Of a stretch of DNA of 64,000 nucleotides, positions 31,451 to 40,236 are shown one piece after another. The stretch covers positions 124,001 through 188,000 of the forward strand of contig NZ_NGUP01000001.1 in the NCBI RefSeq assembly GCF_002206625.1. Direction: 5' to 3'. Position 1 is the stretch's first letter, and every line of letters starts with the position of its first letter. A program made the translations under genes and the position numbers. The notes below the pieces were generated by a model, which was given only the letters and a program-made list of their open reading frames with translations, searched no databases and was not told where the DNA came from. The DNA is from Polynucleobacter campilacus. Lineage in GTDB: Bacteria; Pseudomonadota; Gammaproteobacteria; Burkholderiales; Burkholderiaceae.

Positions 31451-33316
31451 ATGGCCTTATTACAAATCTCCGAACCTGGTAAATCCTTGGCGCCCCATCA
31501 GCGCCGCATTGCTGTTGGTATCGATTTGGGCACTACCAATTCGCTTGTTGCGATCGTGCGAGATGCTCTACCTAAGGTACTACCAGATACACTGGGAAGA
31601 GAGCTACTCCCATCCGTTGTGCGCTATCTACCAAATGGTAGAACTCAAGCTGGCTTTGAAGCTCTAGAGAGCTTAGTAATTGATCCAAAGAACACCATTG
31701 TTTCTGTGAAACGATTTATGGGTAGAAGCGTGCAAGACGTTGATCATATTGAGAGCACTCCATATGACTTTGTAGATCAACCGGGAATGCTAAAGCTGAG
31801 AACGGTTGCAGGCGATAAGAGTCCGATCGAAGTATCTGCTGAGATTTTGGCGCGTTTGCGTCAGCTAGCTGAAGACTCTGTTGCGGAAGACATTGTTGGT
31901 GCCGTAATTACTGTGCCCGCTTATTTTGATGATGCACAACGTCAAGCGACTAAGGATGCAGCTAAGTTAGCTGGCATTGAAGTACTTAGACTTCTGAACG
32001 AGCCTACTGCTGCAGCGATTGCTTATGGCTTGGATAACGCCTCCGAGGGTGTCTACGCTGTTTATGACTTGGGGGGTGGAACCTTCGATATCTCTATTCT
32101 GAAAATGAGTAGAGGCGTATTTGAAGTGCTTTCTACTGGTGGGGATTCTGCATTAGGTGGTGATGACTTTGATCATCGCTTGTATTGCTGGGTGGTTGAG
32201 CAGGCAAAACTGGCGCCCTTATCAATTCATGATCACCGAACCCTATTGTTGGCATGCAAACATGCTAAAGAGTTGCTGAGCCACAACCCATTGGCTCGCG
32301 TTCATGAGACTCTGGCAGATGGCACCATCGTCAATGTCGGTGTTAGTCAGGCGCAATTCTTCGAGATCACTCAAAACCTGGTTGCCAAGACCTTAACGGC
32401 TTGTAAAAAAGCTTTGCGAGATGCAGGATTGAAGGCTGAAGATGTCAAAGGGGTGGTCATGGTGGGTGGTTCTACGCGCATGCCAAATGTACAGCGTGCC
32501 GTAGGTGAGTTGTTTGGAACTCAACCGCTGAATAATTTAAACCCAGATCAGGTGGTTGCGCTGGGCGCTGCCATGCAGGCTGACTTATTGGCTGGTAATC
32601 AAAGTAAAGATGATGAATGGCTGCTATTAGATGTTATTCCACTCTCTCTGGGTATTGAGATGATGGGCGGCTTAGTCGAAAAGATTATTCCGCGTAATAC
32701 TCCGATTCCAGTAGCCAGGGCTCAAGAATTTACAACCTTTAAAGATGGTCAGACTGCGCTAGCAATTCAGGTGGTGCAAGGTGAGCGCGAGCTTGCACAA
32801 GATTGCCGCTCTCTGGGTAAGTTTGAGTTACGTGGCATCCCAGGCATGGCTGCAGGTGCCGCACGTATTCGGGTGACCTTTCAGGTAGATGCTGATGGCT
32901 TGCTATCTGTCAGTGCCATGGAGCAGGGCTCTGGAGTCCAAGCCTCAATTGATATTAAGCCTTCTTATGGCCTCACAGATTCTGAGATTACGCGCATGCT
33001 GCAAGATGGCTTTGCCTCTGCAAAAGAGGATCTCTTAGCGAGATCGTTGCGTGAGGAGCAAGTGAATGCACAGCGTTTGTTAGACGCAGTACAAACAGCC
33101 TTAGCTAGTGATCGTGCCCTGCTGAATAAAGAAGAGCAAGCTGCGATTGATCAAGAGATGCTAGTTTTGCAAAAGATTTTGAATGAAGAAACCAGTAGTG
33201 AAGTGTTGCGTAAGGCTGTAGATCATGCGGCCAAAGCAAGCGATGAGTTTGCACAAATGCGGATGAACGCCAGTATTCAGAAGGCATTGTCTGGCAAGAA
33301 TGTTGCAGAGATATAA
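31451..33316 (+). CDS. hscA: Fe-S protein assembly chaperone HscA
   Basis: [43 protein letters not shown] (Hsp70 family). Confidence 0.97.
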   Translation: MALLQISEPGKSLAPHQRRIAVGIDLGTTNSLVAIVRDALPKVLPDTLGRELLPSVVRYLPNGRTQAGFEALESLVIDPKNTIVSVKRFMGRSVQDVDHIESTPYDFVDQPGMLKLRTVAGDKSPIEVSAEILARLRQLAEDSVAEDIVGAVITVPAYFDDAQRQATKDAAKLAGIEVLRLLNEPTAAAIAYGLDNASEGVYAVYDLGGGTFDISILKMSRGVFEVLSTGGDSALGGDDFDHRLYCWVVEQAKLAPLSIHDHRTLLLACKHAKELLSHNPLARVHETLADGTIVNVGVSQAQFFEITQNLVAKTLTACKKALRDAGLKAEDVKGVVMVGGSTRMPNVQRAVGELFGTQPLNNLNPDQVVALGAAMQADLLAGNQSKDDEWLLLDVIPLSLGIEMMGGLVEKIIPRNTPIPVARAQEFTTFKDGQTALAIQVVQGERELAQDCRSLGKFELRGIPGMAAGAARIRVTFQVDADGLLSVSAMEQGSGVQASIDIKPSYGLTDSEITRMLQDGFASAKEDLLARSLREEQVNAQRLLDAVQTALASDRALLNKEEQAAIDQEMLVLQKILNEETSSEVLRKAVDHAAKASDEFAQMRMNASIQKALSGKNVAEI

Positions 33317-33348
33317 AACAATAGAAACAAAACTAATAGAAAAGAATC

Positions 33349-33687
33349 ATGACGCAAATCGTTGTATTACCTCATAGTGAGTATTGCCCAGAGGGCGCCG
33401 TGATTGAAGTGGCACCAGGCACTTCGGTTTGTGAGGCATTGCTAGAAAATGACATTCCGATTGAGCATGCCTGCGATATGGTCTGTGCCTGCACGACTTG
33501 CCACGTCATTGTGAAGGAGGGCGGCCAGAGCTTGAATACACCTGATGAGAATGAAGAAGATATGTTGGACCGTGCCTGGGGATTGAATCCTCAATCCCGT
33601 TTATCTTGCCAAGCGATTGTTGCTAAACAAGATTTGGTGATTGAAATACCTAAATATTCAATCAATCATGCCAAAGAGAATCATTAA
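33349..33687 (+). CDS. fdx: ISC system [2Fe-2S] ferredoxin
   Basis: EHACDMVCACTTCHVIV ... SRLSCQAIV [2Fe-2S] ligands; end of the isc operon. Confidence 0.96.
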   Translation: MTQIVVLPHSEYCPEGAVIEVAPGTSVCEALLENDIPIEHACDMVCACTTCHVIVKEGGQSLNTPDENEEDMLDRAWGLNPQSRLSCQAIVAKQDLVIEIPKYSINHAKENH

Positions 33688-33806
33688 TGCACCAAAATAA
33701 TGCAAATGAGCCCTGAAAGATGCAAACAGCAGAAAAATGAGATTTTGAGACAACTAATATCAACTTGTCGTTTGTTCTTTAAGTAGTACCTCCAAAATCT
33801 CTTTTA

Positions 33807-33830
33807 AGCCATCCTTCGGGGTGGCTTTTT
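33807..33830 (+). terminator. Rho-independent terminator after the isc operon
   Basis: AGCCATCC-TTCG-GGGTGGCT stem-loop followed by TTTT(T). Confidence 0.9.
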
Positions 33831-33840
33831 CTTTAGGACT

Positions 33841-34725
33841 TTAATTTTTCGTTGTACCCGATAAAAAGTGTTGCTTGATAACTTGAGTGACATTTTGTCG
33901 TAGGTGTTTTTTACGCTCAAGCAATCCGACTTTCCGGAAGATCGTTTTTCCAGGGAGCTCTTGAATTCTGAGCTGTCGATCGTTGGACCATGCAATATTG
34001 GCTAACTGTGGAACGATAGAATATCCAAGTCCTTGTCTAACTAGCTCAATAATTGCTTCTACAGAATTTAATTCCATACCATCTTGAATTGATAGTTTAT
34101 TGGACTTGATAGCTTGATCAACAAGATGACCCGTCCAAGTATTTCTTTCAAAGCGAATGAATGGGGGATCTAGGCTGAGATTTTTTGGATCTTTTTTCTT
34201 GCCAGGTGGCATATTTGGGTAAATTAAAATCATGGGCTCCTTGTAGAGCTCCGTCCATTGGAGGCTTTGGGGAAGAGCATAAGGTGACTCAGTCACAATT
34301 GCCGCATCAAGAGTGCCTTCAATCAGTTGATCCAAGAAATTACTGGATAAGCCAGCTATCAATTTGATTTCTAACTCAGGATAGTTATGTTTGATTTCAT
34401 TTAAGGTCTTGCCAAACGCACCCATCAGTGTAGAAACTAAAGCACCCAAGACAATTGTGCCGCTGAGATTAGATTTAAAGTTTGAGCGAAGGGCTTCATA
34501 GCGAGCCACAATTTCCTGGATAGGCTCAATCAGGGATCTGCCATAAGCATTTAAAGTCAGGGAGCGCTTAGTCCTATCAAAGAGTTCAAGACCAATTTCT
34601 TTTTCCAATTGCTGCAACTGTTGGCCAGCCGCAGCCGCGGTCAAACCAATTTCCCGGGCGGCGGCTGCAACGCTCTTGTGGCGGGTAATCGCCAAGAAGT
34701 TTTTGAGGGTTTTAATGCTGGACAT
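33841..34725 (-). CDS. LysR family transcriptional regulator
   Basis: FLAITRHKSVAAAAREIGLTAAAAGQQLQQLEKEIGLELFDRTKRSLTLNAYG: LysR HTH. Confidence 0.95.
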   Translation of the reverse strand: MSSIKTLKNFLAITRHKSVAAAAREIGLTAAAAGQQLQQLEKEIGLELFDRTKRSLTLNAYGRSLIEPIQEIVARYEALRSNFKSNLSGTIVLGALVSTLMGAFGKTLNEIKHNYPELEIKLIAGLSSNFLDQLIEGTLDAAIVTESPYALPQSLQWTELYKEPMILIYPNMPPGKKKDPKNLSLDPPFIRFERNTWTGHLVDQAIKSNKLSIQDGMELNSVEAIIELVRQGLGYSIVPQLANIAWSNDRQLRIQELPGKTIFRKVGLLERKKHLRQNVTQVIKQHFLSGTTKN

Positions 34726-34744
34726 AGATCTAATTATAAATAAA

Positions 34745-34761
34745 TTCTTTATCTCAAAGAA
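34745..34761. promoter_or_regulatory. Candidate LysR operator (TTCTTT-ATCTC-AAAGAA)
   Basis: Perfect 6-5-6 inverted repeat containing T-N11-A, in the divergent LysR/sdhB-like intergenic region. Confidence 0.5.
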
Positions 34762-34807
34762 AAATTAATTCGATTTATTTTTTACTATCTATCAATATAA
34801 TGAGCAG

Positions 34808-35539
34808 ATGTCAAATAATGATCTCAAAGTAAGAGTATGGCGAGGCTCCCAAGAAGGTGAGTTCGTTCAGTACTTGGTACCACGTAACCCAAATCAAACG
34901 GTTCTGGATGTGGTTACCTATATTCAGAGAAAGCTTGATCCCACTTTAAGCTATCGCTTTGCCTGTCGTGTCGGAATGTGTGGTTCATGCGCAATGACCG
35001 TCAATGGAGTCGCTCGTTGGACTTGTCGTACTCACGTTTCTAAAATTCTTCAGGGGGATTCTTTAGAAATTGCCCCCCTCAATAACTTGCCTGTGATTAA
35101 AGATCTCGCTACTGATATGCGTGAATTTTTTAATAAGTGGAAGGGTGCTGTTGGATTCTTTAAGGGTGACAAAACACGTTACGATGATTTTACAAAAGTA
35201 CAGCCAAATTCTGAGGAGCGTCAATTAGCAGACGCTGGTATTGAATGTATTGGTTGCGGCGTTTGCTATGCCTCATGTGAAGTTGTTCAATCTAGACCGA
35301 ACTATCTCGGACCTGCAGCGCTCAATCGTGCTTGGACACTAACAAATGATGTGAGAGATGTTCAGCAGTTAGAGCGTATGACTGCGGTAGCGGGAGATGC
35401 AGGTTGCCACGCTTGCCATTCACAAGGGTCATGTACTGAAGCTTGCCCTAAGTCTATTGCGCCTACTGCAAGTATCGCGGGGCTCAAAAAGTTAGTTGCT
35501 AGAGCTGCAGTGAGAGGTAGCAAGTGGGGCAAGTTATGA
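34808..35539 (+). CDS. Succinate dehydrogenase/fumarate reductase-like iron-sulfur subunit
   Basis: CRVGMCGSCAMTVNGVARWTC, CIGCGVCYASC, CHACHSQGSCTEACP. Confidence 0.92.
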   Translation: MSNNDLKVRVWRGSQEGEFVQYLVPRNPNQTVLDVVTYIQRKLDPTLSYRFACRVGMCGSCAMTVNGVARWTCRTHVSKILQGDSLEIAPLNNLPVIKDLATDMREFFNKWKGAVGFFKGDKTRYDDFTKVQPNSEERQLADAGIECIGCGVCYASCEVVQSRPNYLGPAALNRAWTLTNDVRDVQQLERMTAVAGDAGCHACHSQGSCTEACPKSIAPTASIAGLKKLVARAAVRGSKWGKL

Positions 35540-35886
35540 ACCAAGGAGTGCTACAGGCAAAGCTTTGGTATGCGCAAAGGATCAGTGCCATGGTGCTTGG
35601 CCTTTGTGTCGCGATTCATTTGGTGATTATTTTTTATGCCATCAGGGGTGGTCTTACTGCCCAAGAAATCTTAGGGCGCACCCAAGGTAATGTGCTGTTT
35701 GCTATTTTTTATGAAATTTTTGTTCTGGCTTGCTTTGTCCACGCTCCAATTGGCATAGCCAATATATTGCAAGAGACCTTTCCAAAGAGTGGCTTGGATA
35801 GACCTATTGCTTGGATTCTTGCTCTACTGATTTTGATTCTTGGTACTACCGCTGTTGTTGGTGTTTTTACAGGTGGTCAGATATGA
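35536..35886 (+). CDS. Sdh/Frd-like membrane anchor subunit 1
   Basis: About 3 TM helices; overlaps the FeS subunit by ATGA; ATG at 35536. Confidence 0.75.
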   Translation: MNQGVLQAKLWYAQRISAMVLGLCVAIHLVIIFYAIRGGLTAQEILGRTQGNVLFAIFYEIFVLACFVHAPIGIANILQETFPKSGLDRPIAWILALLILILGTTAVVGVFTGGQI

Positions 35887-36242
35887 GTTCCAGACCAAAA
35901 TTAGATTACCGCGCCAAAACTCACTTATCTTATTTTGCGTATGCATGCCACCGCTTTTCTGGCTTGTTATTAGCGTGTTTTATTCCTTTACATTTTCTGA
36001 TGCTGTCTCAATCTTTAAGAGGTGCAGAAGGTTTCCAGAAATCTCTCACGCTAACGGATTTATGGGTATTTAAGTTTGGTGAGTGGGCCTTAGTGATTTT
36101 GCTGGCCGTTCATTTGGCTGGTGGCATTCGTCTTCTCATGATCGAGTTTGGTCCATGGAAGGGCTTACGTAAGGGCTGGATACAGCTCTCCATTTTGTTC
36201 GCAATCGTTTGCGGGCTCCTATTTTTATATTTTGCTAATTAA
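35883..36242 (+). CDS. Sdh/Frd-like membrane anchor subunit 2 (SdhC-like)
   Basis: YACHRFSGLLLACFIPLHFL and LAVHLAGGIRLLMIE resemble the SdhC HRxSG/heme region; ATGA overlap with the previous CDS. Confidence 0.8.
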   Translation: MSSRPKLDYRAKTHLSYFAYACHRFSGLLLACFIPLHFLMLSQSLRGAEGFQKSLTLTDLWVFKFGEWALVILLAVHLAGGIRLLMIEFGPWKGLRKGWIQLSILFAIVCGLLFLYFAN

Positions 36243-36252
36243 TTAGGCTGAC

Positions 36253-37128
36253 ATGCAATTACCAATGAATTTAGTCGAAGAAGCTTGTAAAGAGCTCTAC
36301 ATTCGTGCCCTAAAAGTGTTGCCTGATGACATTAAGGCGGGTATAGATCGATTGAATAAAGCCGAGACAGATTCGCGTGCTCAAGTGGTATTGAAGACCA
36401 TGATTACGAATATCTCGGTAGCAGAGCGTGAAGATAATCTCCTATGCCAAGATACCGGTCTACCGATTTATAACGTGAAGATTGGTAGTAATGTGCAATT
36501 TGATGGCATGGCATTAAAGGCTGCTATTCGCAAAGGGTGCGAGCGCGCCACCAGAGAGTACCCCCTTCGATCTTCAGTAGTACATCCAATTACCCGTAAA
36601 AATAATCACACCTCGTGTGGTATTGATATGCCGGCAATTCATATTGATTTCTTTGGTGATGCAGAGTCTGTTGAAATTGAGATGGTTCCCAAAGGAAGCG
36701 GCTCCGAAAACAATTCTTTTTTAAAAATGGCGATTCCTGCAGACGGTATTAATGGCGTTAAAGCTTTTGTGATTGATAGTGTTGTCTCTGCTGGTGGCAA
36801 GACTTGCCCACCAACGATCGTTGGTGTTGGAGTTGGCGGAACGTCTGATCAATGCGTGGCTATGGCTAAGCGTGCAGCGACTCGTGAGTTGGGTAGTGTA
36901 TGTAGCGATGAGGAGGGTGCCAAGTTAGAGAAGGAGCTCAGTGTAGCCGTCAATCAGCTTGGAATTGGTCCACAAGGACTTGGCGGTGATGGAACAGCAT
37001 TTGCGGTCCACGTAGAGCTGGCACATACACATATCACCTTAAATCCTGTAGCTGTCAATATGCAGTGCCATTCGGCTCGCAGGGCACGTGCAACCTTTAC
37101 GCCATCTGGTGTTACCTACGGATTCTAG
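36253..37128 (+). CDS. Class I fumarate hydratase/tartrate dehydratase-type subunit alpha
   Basis: NLLCQDTGLPIYNVKIG, HPITRKNNHTSCGIDMPAIH, GKTCPPTIVGVGVGGTSD. Confidence 0.9.
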   Translation: MQLPMNLVEEACKELYIRALKVLPDDIKAGIDRLNKAETDSRAQVVLKTMITNISVAEREDNLLCQDTGLPIYNVKIGSNVQFDGMALKAAIRKGCERATREYPLRSSVVHPITRKNNHTSCGIDMPAIHIDFFGDAESVEIEMVPKGSGSENNSFLKMAIPADGINGVKAFVIDSVVSAGGKTCPPTIVGVGVGGTSDQCVAMAKRAATRELGSVCSDEEGAKLEKELSVAVNQLGIGPQGLGGDGTAFAVHVELAHTHITLNPVAVNMQCHSARRARATFTPSGVTYGF

Positions 37129-37138
37129 GATAGCGAAT

Positions 37139-37750
37139 ATGGCTCATTACAACCTTGCAACACCGGTTACTGAAGAAGATATTCGTAAGCTTCTCATTAA
37201 CGATACTGTGACTTTGCAAAACACCTTGTTTGGCATCCGCGATGCAACGCAAATTCAGATGTTTGATCATGGTCGTAAGACGCATTTTGATTTAAATGGC
37301 CATGCAGTAATCCATACGGCGCCCAATGTACGTAAAGTTGTAGTCAGCAAAGAATTTCCTGCTGGTTACGAACCTATTTGTATTGGCACCACCACTTCAG
37401 ATCGTATGGAGCGTTTCACGCATCCCTTGATGGCACAAAACGGCGTGCGCATGATTGTGGGTAAAGGGGGTATGCGTGAAGGTTCTGCACAAGCGTTTCA
37501 GGATCTAGGTGGCGTATATCTAGCGATTATTGGCGGTACTGCAGCTCTAGAGACTACTTGGATAGAGCAAATTGAAGATGTTGATATGGATGATCTCAAC
37601 CCAGAGTCTTTGTGGCGTTTCAAGATTAAAGACTTTGGCCCATTACTAGTTGCCATGGATAGCCATGGAGGAAGTATTTATCAGGAAGTGAAGAGTGATG
37701 TGGCGCTTAAAAAAGAAGCCGTATTAAAAAGCCTTGGAATTACTTCATGA
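37139..37750 (+). CDS. Class I fumarate hydratase/tartrate dehydratase-type subunit beta
   Basis: GIRDATQIQMFDHGRKTHFDLNGHAVIHTAPN; GTTTSDRMERFTHPLM; KGGMREGSAQAFQDLGGVYLAIIGGTAAL. Confidence 0.9.
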   Translation: MAHYNLATPVTEEDIRKLLINDTVTLQNTLFGIRDATQIQMFDHGRKTHFDLNGHAVIHTAPNVRKVVVSKEFPAGYEPICIGTTTSDRMERFTHPLMAQNGVRMIVGKGGMREGSAQAFQDLGGVYLAIIGGTAALETTWIEQIEDVDMDDLNPESLWRFKIKDFGPLLVAMDSHGGSIYQEVKSDVALKKEAVLKSLGITS

Positions 37751-39468
37751 GCGCTATCCCAACAATTAACACCGATATCTTGATTCTAGGTTCCGGAGGA
37801 GCGGGCCTTTTTGCTGCCTTACATGCGCATCAAGAAAATCCTAACTTACATATCACGATCGCAGTGAAAGGCTTGTTAGGCAAGTCTGGCTGCACACGCA
37901 TGGTTCAAGGTGGTTATAACGTGGCTTTGGCTGAGGGGGATTCGGTTGAGCGCCATTTTATGGATACGATTGAGGGTGGTAAATGGCTCTGTGATCAAGA
38001 TCTGGCTTGGACGCTAGTTAACACTGCAGTTGAGCGTATTCATGAGTTGGAGAATGAGCTGGGATGCTTTTTTGATCGCAATCCTGATGGTACGGTCCAT
38101 CAAAAAGCATTTGCTGGCCAAACATTTGACCGGACTGTTCATAAAGGTGACTTAACAGGCATCGAGATTATCAATCGTCTAGCTGAGCAAGTATGGGCCA
38201 GAGGTATTAATCGTCTTGAAGAGCATCGCGCTATTGAATTGATCCATAGCAAAGATGGAAAGTCACTTGCAGGCGTCTTAATGCTCAATATGCAGACTGG
38301 CCAATTTGTATTGGTGCGTGCCAAAGCTGTCTTGCTAGCCACTGGTGGTGGCCCGACAATGTATAAATATCATACCCCTTCGGGAGATAAGAGTTGTGAT
38401 GGCTTAGCAATGGCTCTGCGTGCTGGCCTCGTTTTGCGCGATATGGAGATGGTGCAATTTCACCCTACAGGACTCTTAGCCGGCCCAGGCACTCGTATGA
38501 CCGGCACAGTCATTGAGGAAGGCTTGCGTGGAGCTGGTGGTTATTTGCTCAATGGCAATCAAGAGCGCTTTATGGGTAACTATGATCCGCGCAATGAGCG
38601 TGCCACAAGGGATATTGTTTCTAGATCAATTAATTCAGAAATCCGTGCTGGCCGTGCAACTCCTAATGGCGGTGTTTATATTCAAATGAGTCATTTAGGC
38701 CCCGAGAATGTTCGTAAACTATTTAAGGGCATGGTCGAGCGCTGTGCTGATAGTGGATTTGATTTAACCAGGGATTTAGTCGAAGTTGTACCAACTGCCC
38801 ACTACATGATGGGCGGCCTGGTCTTTAAGAAGGATTGCAGCACTGATCTCCCAGGGCTATTTGCTGCTGGAGAAGATACGGGTGGTGTACATGGCGCTAA
38901 TCGCTTAGGTGGCAATGGCGTTGCCAACTCAACCGTATTTGGGGGCATCGCAGGAGAGTCGATGGCACGTTGGGTTGCCACCCAGCAGTTCAAGGAATGC
39001 AATATGGATGAGGTAGCGGCTAGTGTTTATGAGCATGAAGCACCATTTCAAAAAGCGCCTGGCGATATTGAGTTAATTCGGGATGCTCTGGCTGAGTGTA
39101 TGTGGGATGACGTTGGGATTTCAAGAACTAAAGAAAGTTTATTGCGCGCACGTCAAACTTTGAAGCAGCTTGCTTCACAATTAATTCAAATGGGTGTTGG
39201 CGATATTCAGCGGGAATACAGCAATACTTGGCAAGATTGGATGAACTTACAAAACCTCATTCTAGTTAGTCAATCTGTAACAGAAGCGGCTATTGCTCGA
39301 GAGAATTCGAGAGGGGCTCACTACCGTGAAGATTTCCCAGAGCCTGGATCGCTTGAAGACTCCTATTACACGGCTGTTCACTTTATTAACCAAGAGCTGA
39401 TGATTGAAAATCGCCCAGTGCAATTTACGATGATCAAGCCTGGACAAACAATCTTGGTTGAGGCTTAA
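37747..39468 (+). CDS. Succinate dehydrogenase/fumarate reductase-like flavoprotein subunit
   Basis: ILGSGGAGLFAALHA FAD motif, MVQFHPTGLLAGPGTRMTG, GANRLGGNGVANSTVFG. Confidence 0.92.
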   Translation: MSAIPTINTDILILGSGGAGLFAALHAHQENPNLHITIAVKGLLGKSGCTRMVQGGYNVALAEGDSVERHFMDTIEGGKWLCDQDLAWTLVNTAVERIHELENELGCFFDRNPDGTVHQKAFAGQTFDRTVHKGDLTGIEIINRLAEQVWARGINRLEEHRAIELIHSKDGKSLAGVLMLNMQTGQFVLVRAKAVLLATGGGPTMYKYHTPSGDKSCDGLAMALRAGLVLRDMEMVQFHPTGLLAGPGTRMTGTVIEEGLRGAGGYLLNGNQERFMGNYDPRNERATRDIVSRSINSEIRAGRATPNGGVYIQMSHLGPENVRKLFKGMVERCADSGFDLTRDLVEVVPTAHYMMGGLVFKKDCSTDLPGLFAAGEDTGGVHGANRLGGNGVANSTVFGGIAGESMARWVATQQFKECNMDEVAASVYEHEAPFQKAPGDIELIRDALAECMWDDVGISRTKESLLRARQTLKQLASQLIQMGVGDIQREYSNTWQDWMNLQNLILVSQSVTEAAIARENSRGAHYREDFPEPGSLEDSYYTAVHFINQELMIENRPVQFTMIKPGQTILVEA

Positions 39469-40226
39469 TTATTTTTGATCTCATTGACCCAATCCATTTT
39501 GGGTTAGCGTCCTTAATTATTTTTGGCGCCTATTTCATTTTTGGCATATCAGGATTCGGATCATCAATCATTGCGGTTCCCCTGCTGGTGCAGATGTACC
39601 CATTGAAATCAGCAGTTCCAATGATGGTGATAATTGATATATGCGCCTCTTTATACCTCGGAAGGAAATCTTCTCAAGATGCTAATTTCAAAGAGCTTAA
39701 ATGGCTCTTTCCCTTTACGCTGATTGGGATGGTTTTAGGAATTTTTCTACTAGTTAATGCGCCAAGTGAGCCACTCCTGATTACGTTGGGTTGCTTTGCT
39801 GCTCTAAATGGCGCTCGCGTGCTCTGGCAGAGGAACTCTGAAATGCAAGATCCTATCAATAAGTGGTGGGCTGCACCATTTGGCTTTTTTGGAGGCACCT
39901 TTACCGCATTGTTTGCTACTGGTGGGCCGATCTATGCATCCTATCTGGGTTTGCGCATCAATGACTCAAGGGCATTGCGCGCCACGATGGCATTTGCGAT
40001 ATTTATGCTCACCTTTTTGCGCCTGACTTTAATGCTGGTTACGGGTTTGATTCTGAGTTGGCCGGTGATTGGCTTAGCAATCTGCCTCATGCCGGCAACC
40101 TTTGTAGGGATTTGGTTGGGAACCCATGTTCATGCTAAGTTGAGCAATGTTGCTATGAGAGTTGCTTATGGGTCTATCTTGATTTTTTCTGGAACGATGC
40201 TACTAATACGTCAAGTACTAGATTAG
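39468..40226 (+). CDS. TauE/SafE family sulfite exporter-like protein (apparent non-canonical ATT start; ORF track starts at 39588)
   Basis: Frame is open from 39462; IIFDLIDPIHFGLASLIIFGAYFIFGISGFGSSIIAVPLL forms the expected first TM segment with GFGSS. Confidence 0.75.
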   Translation: MIFDLIDPIHFGLASLIIFGAYFIFGISGFGSSIIAVPLLVQMYPLKSAVPMMVIIDICASLYLGRKSSQDANFKELKWLFPFTLIGMVLGIFLLVNAPSEPLLITLGCFAALNGARVLWQRNSEMQDPINKWWAAPFGFFGGTFTALFATGGPIYASYLGLRINDSRALRATMAFAIFMLTFLRLTLMLVTGLILSWPVIGLAICLMPATFVGIWLGTHVHAKLSNVAMRVAYGSILIFSGTMLLIRQVLD

Positions 40227-40236
40227 CTTGCCCAAG

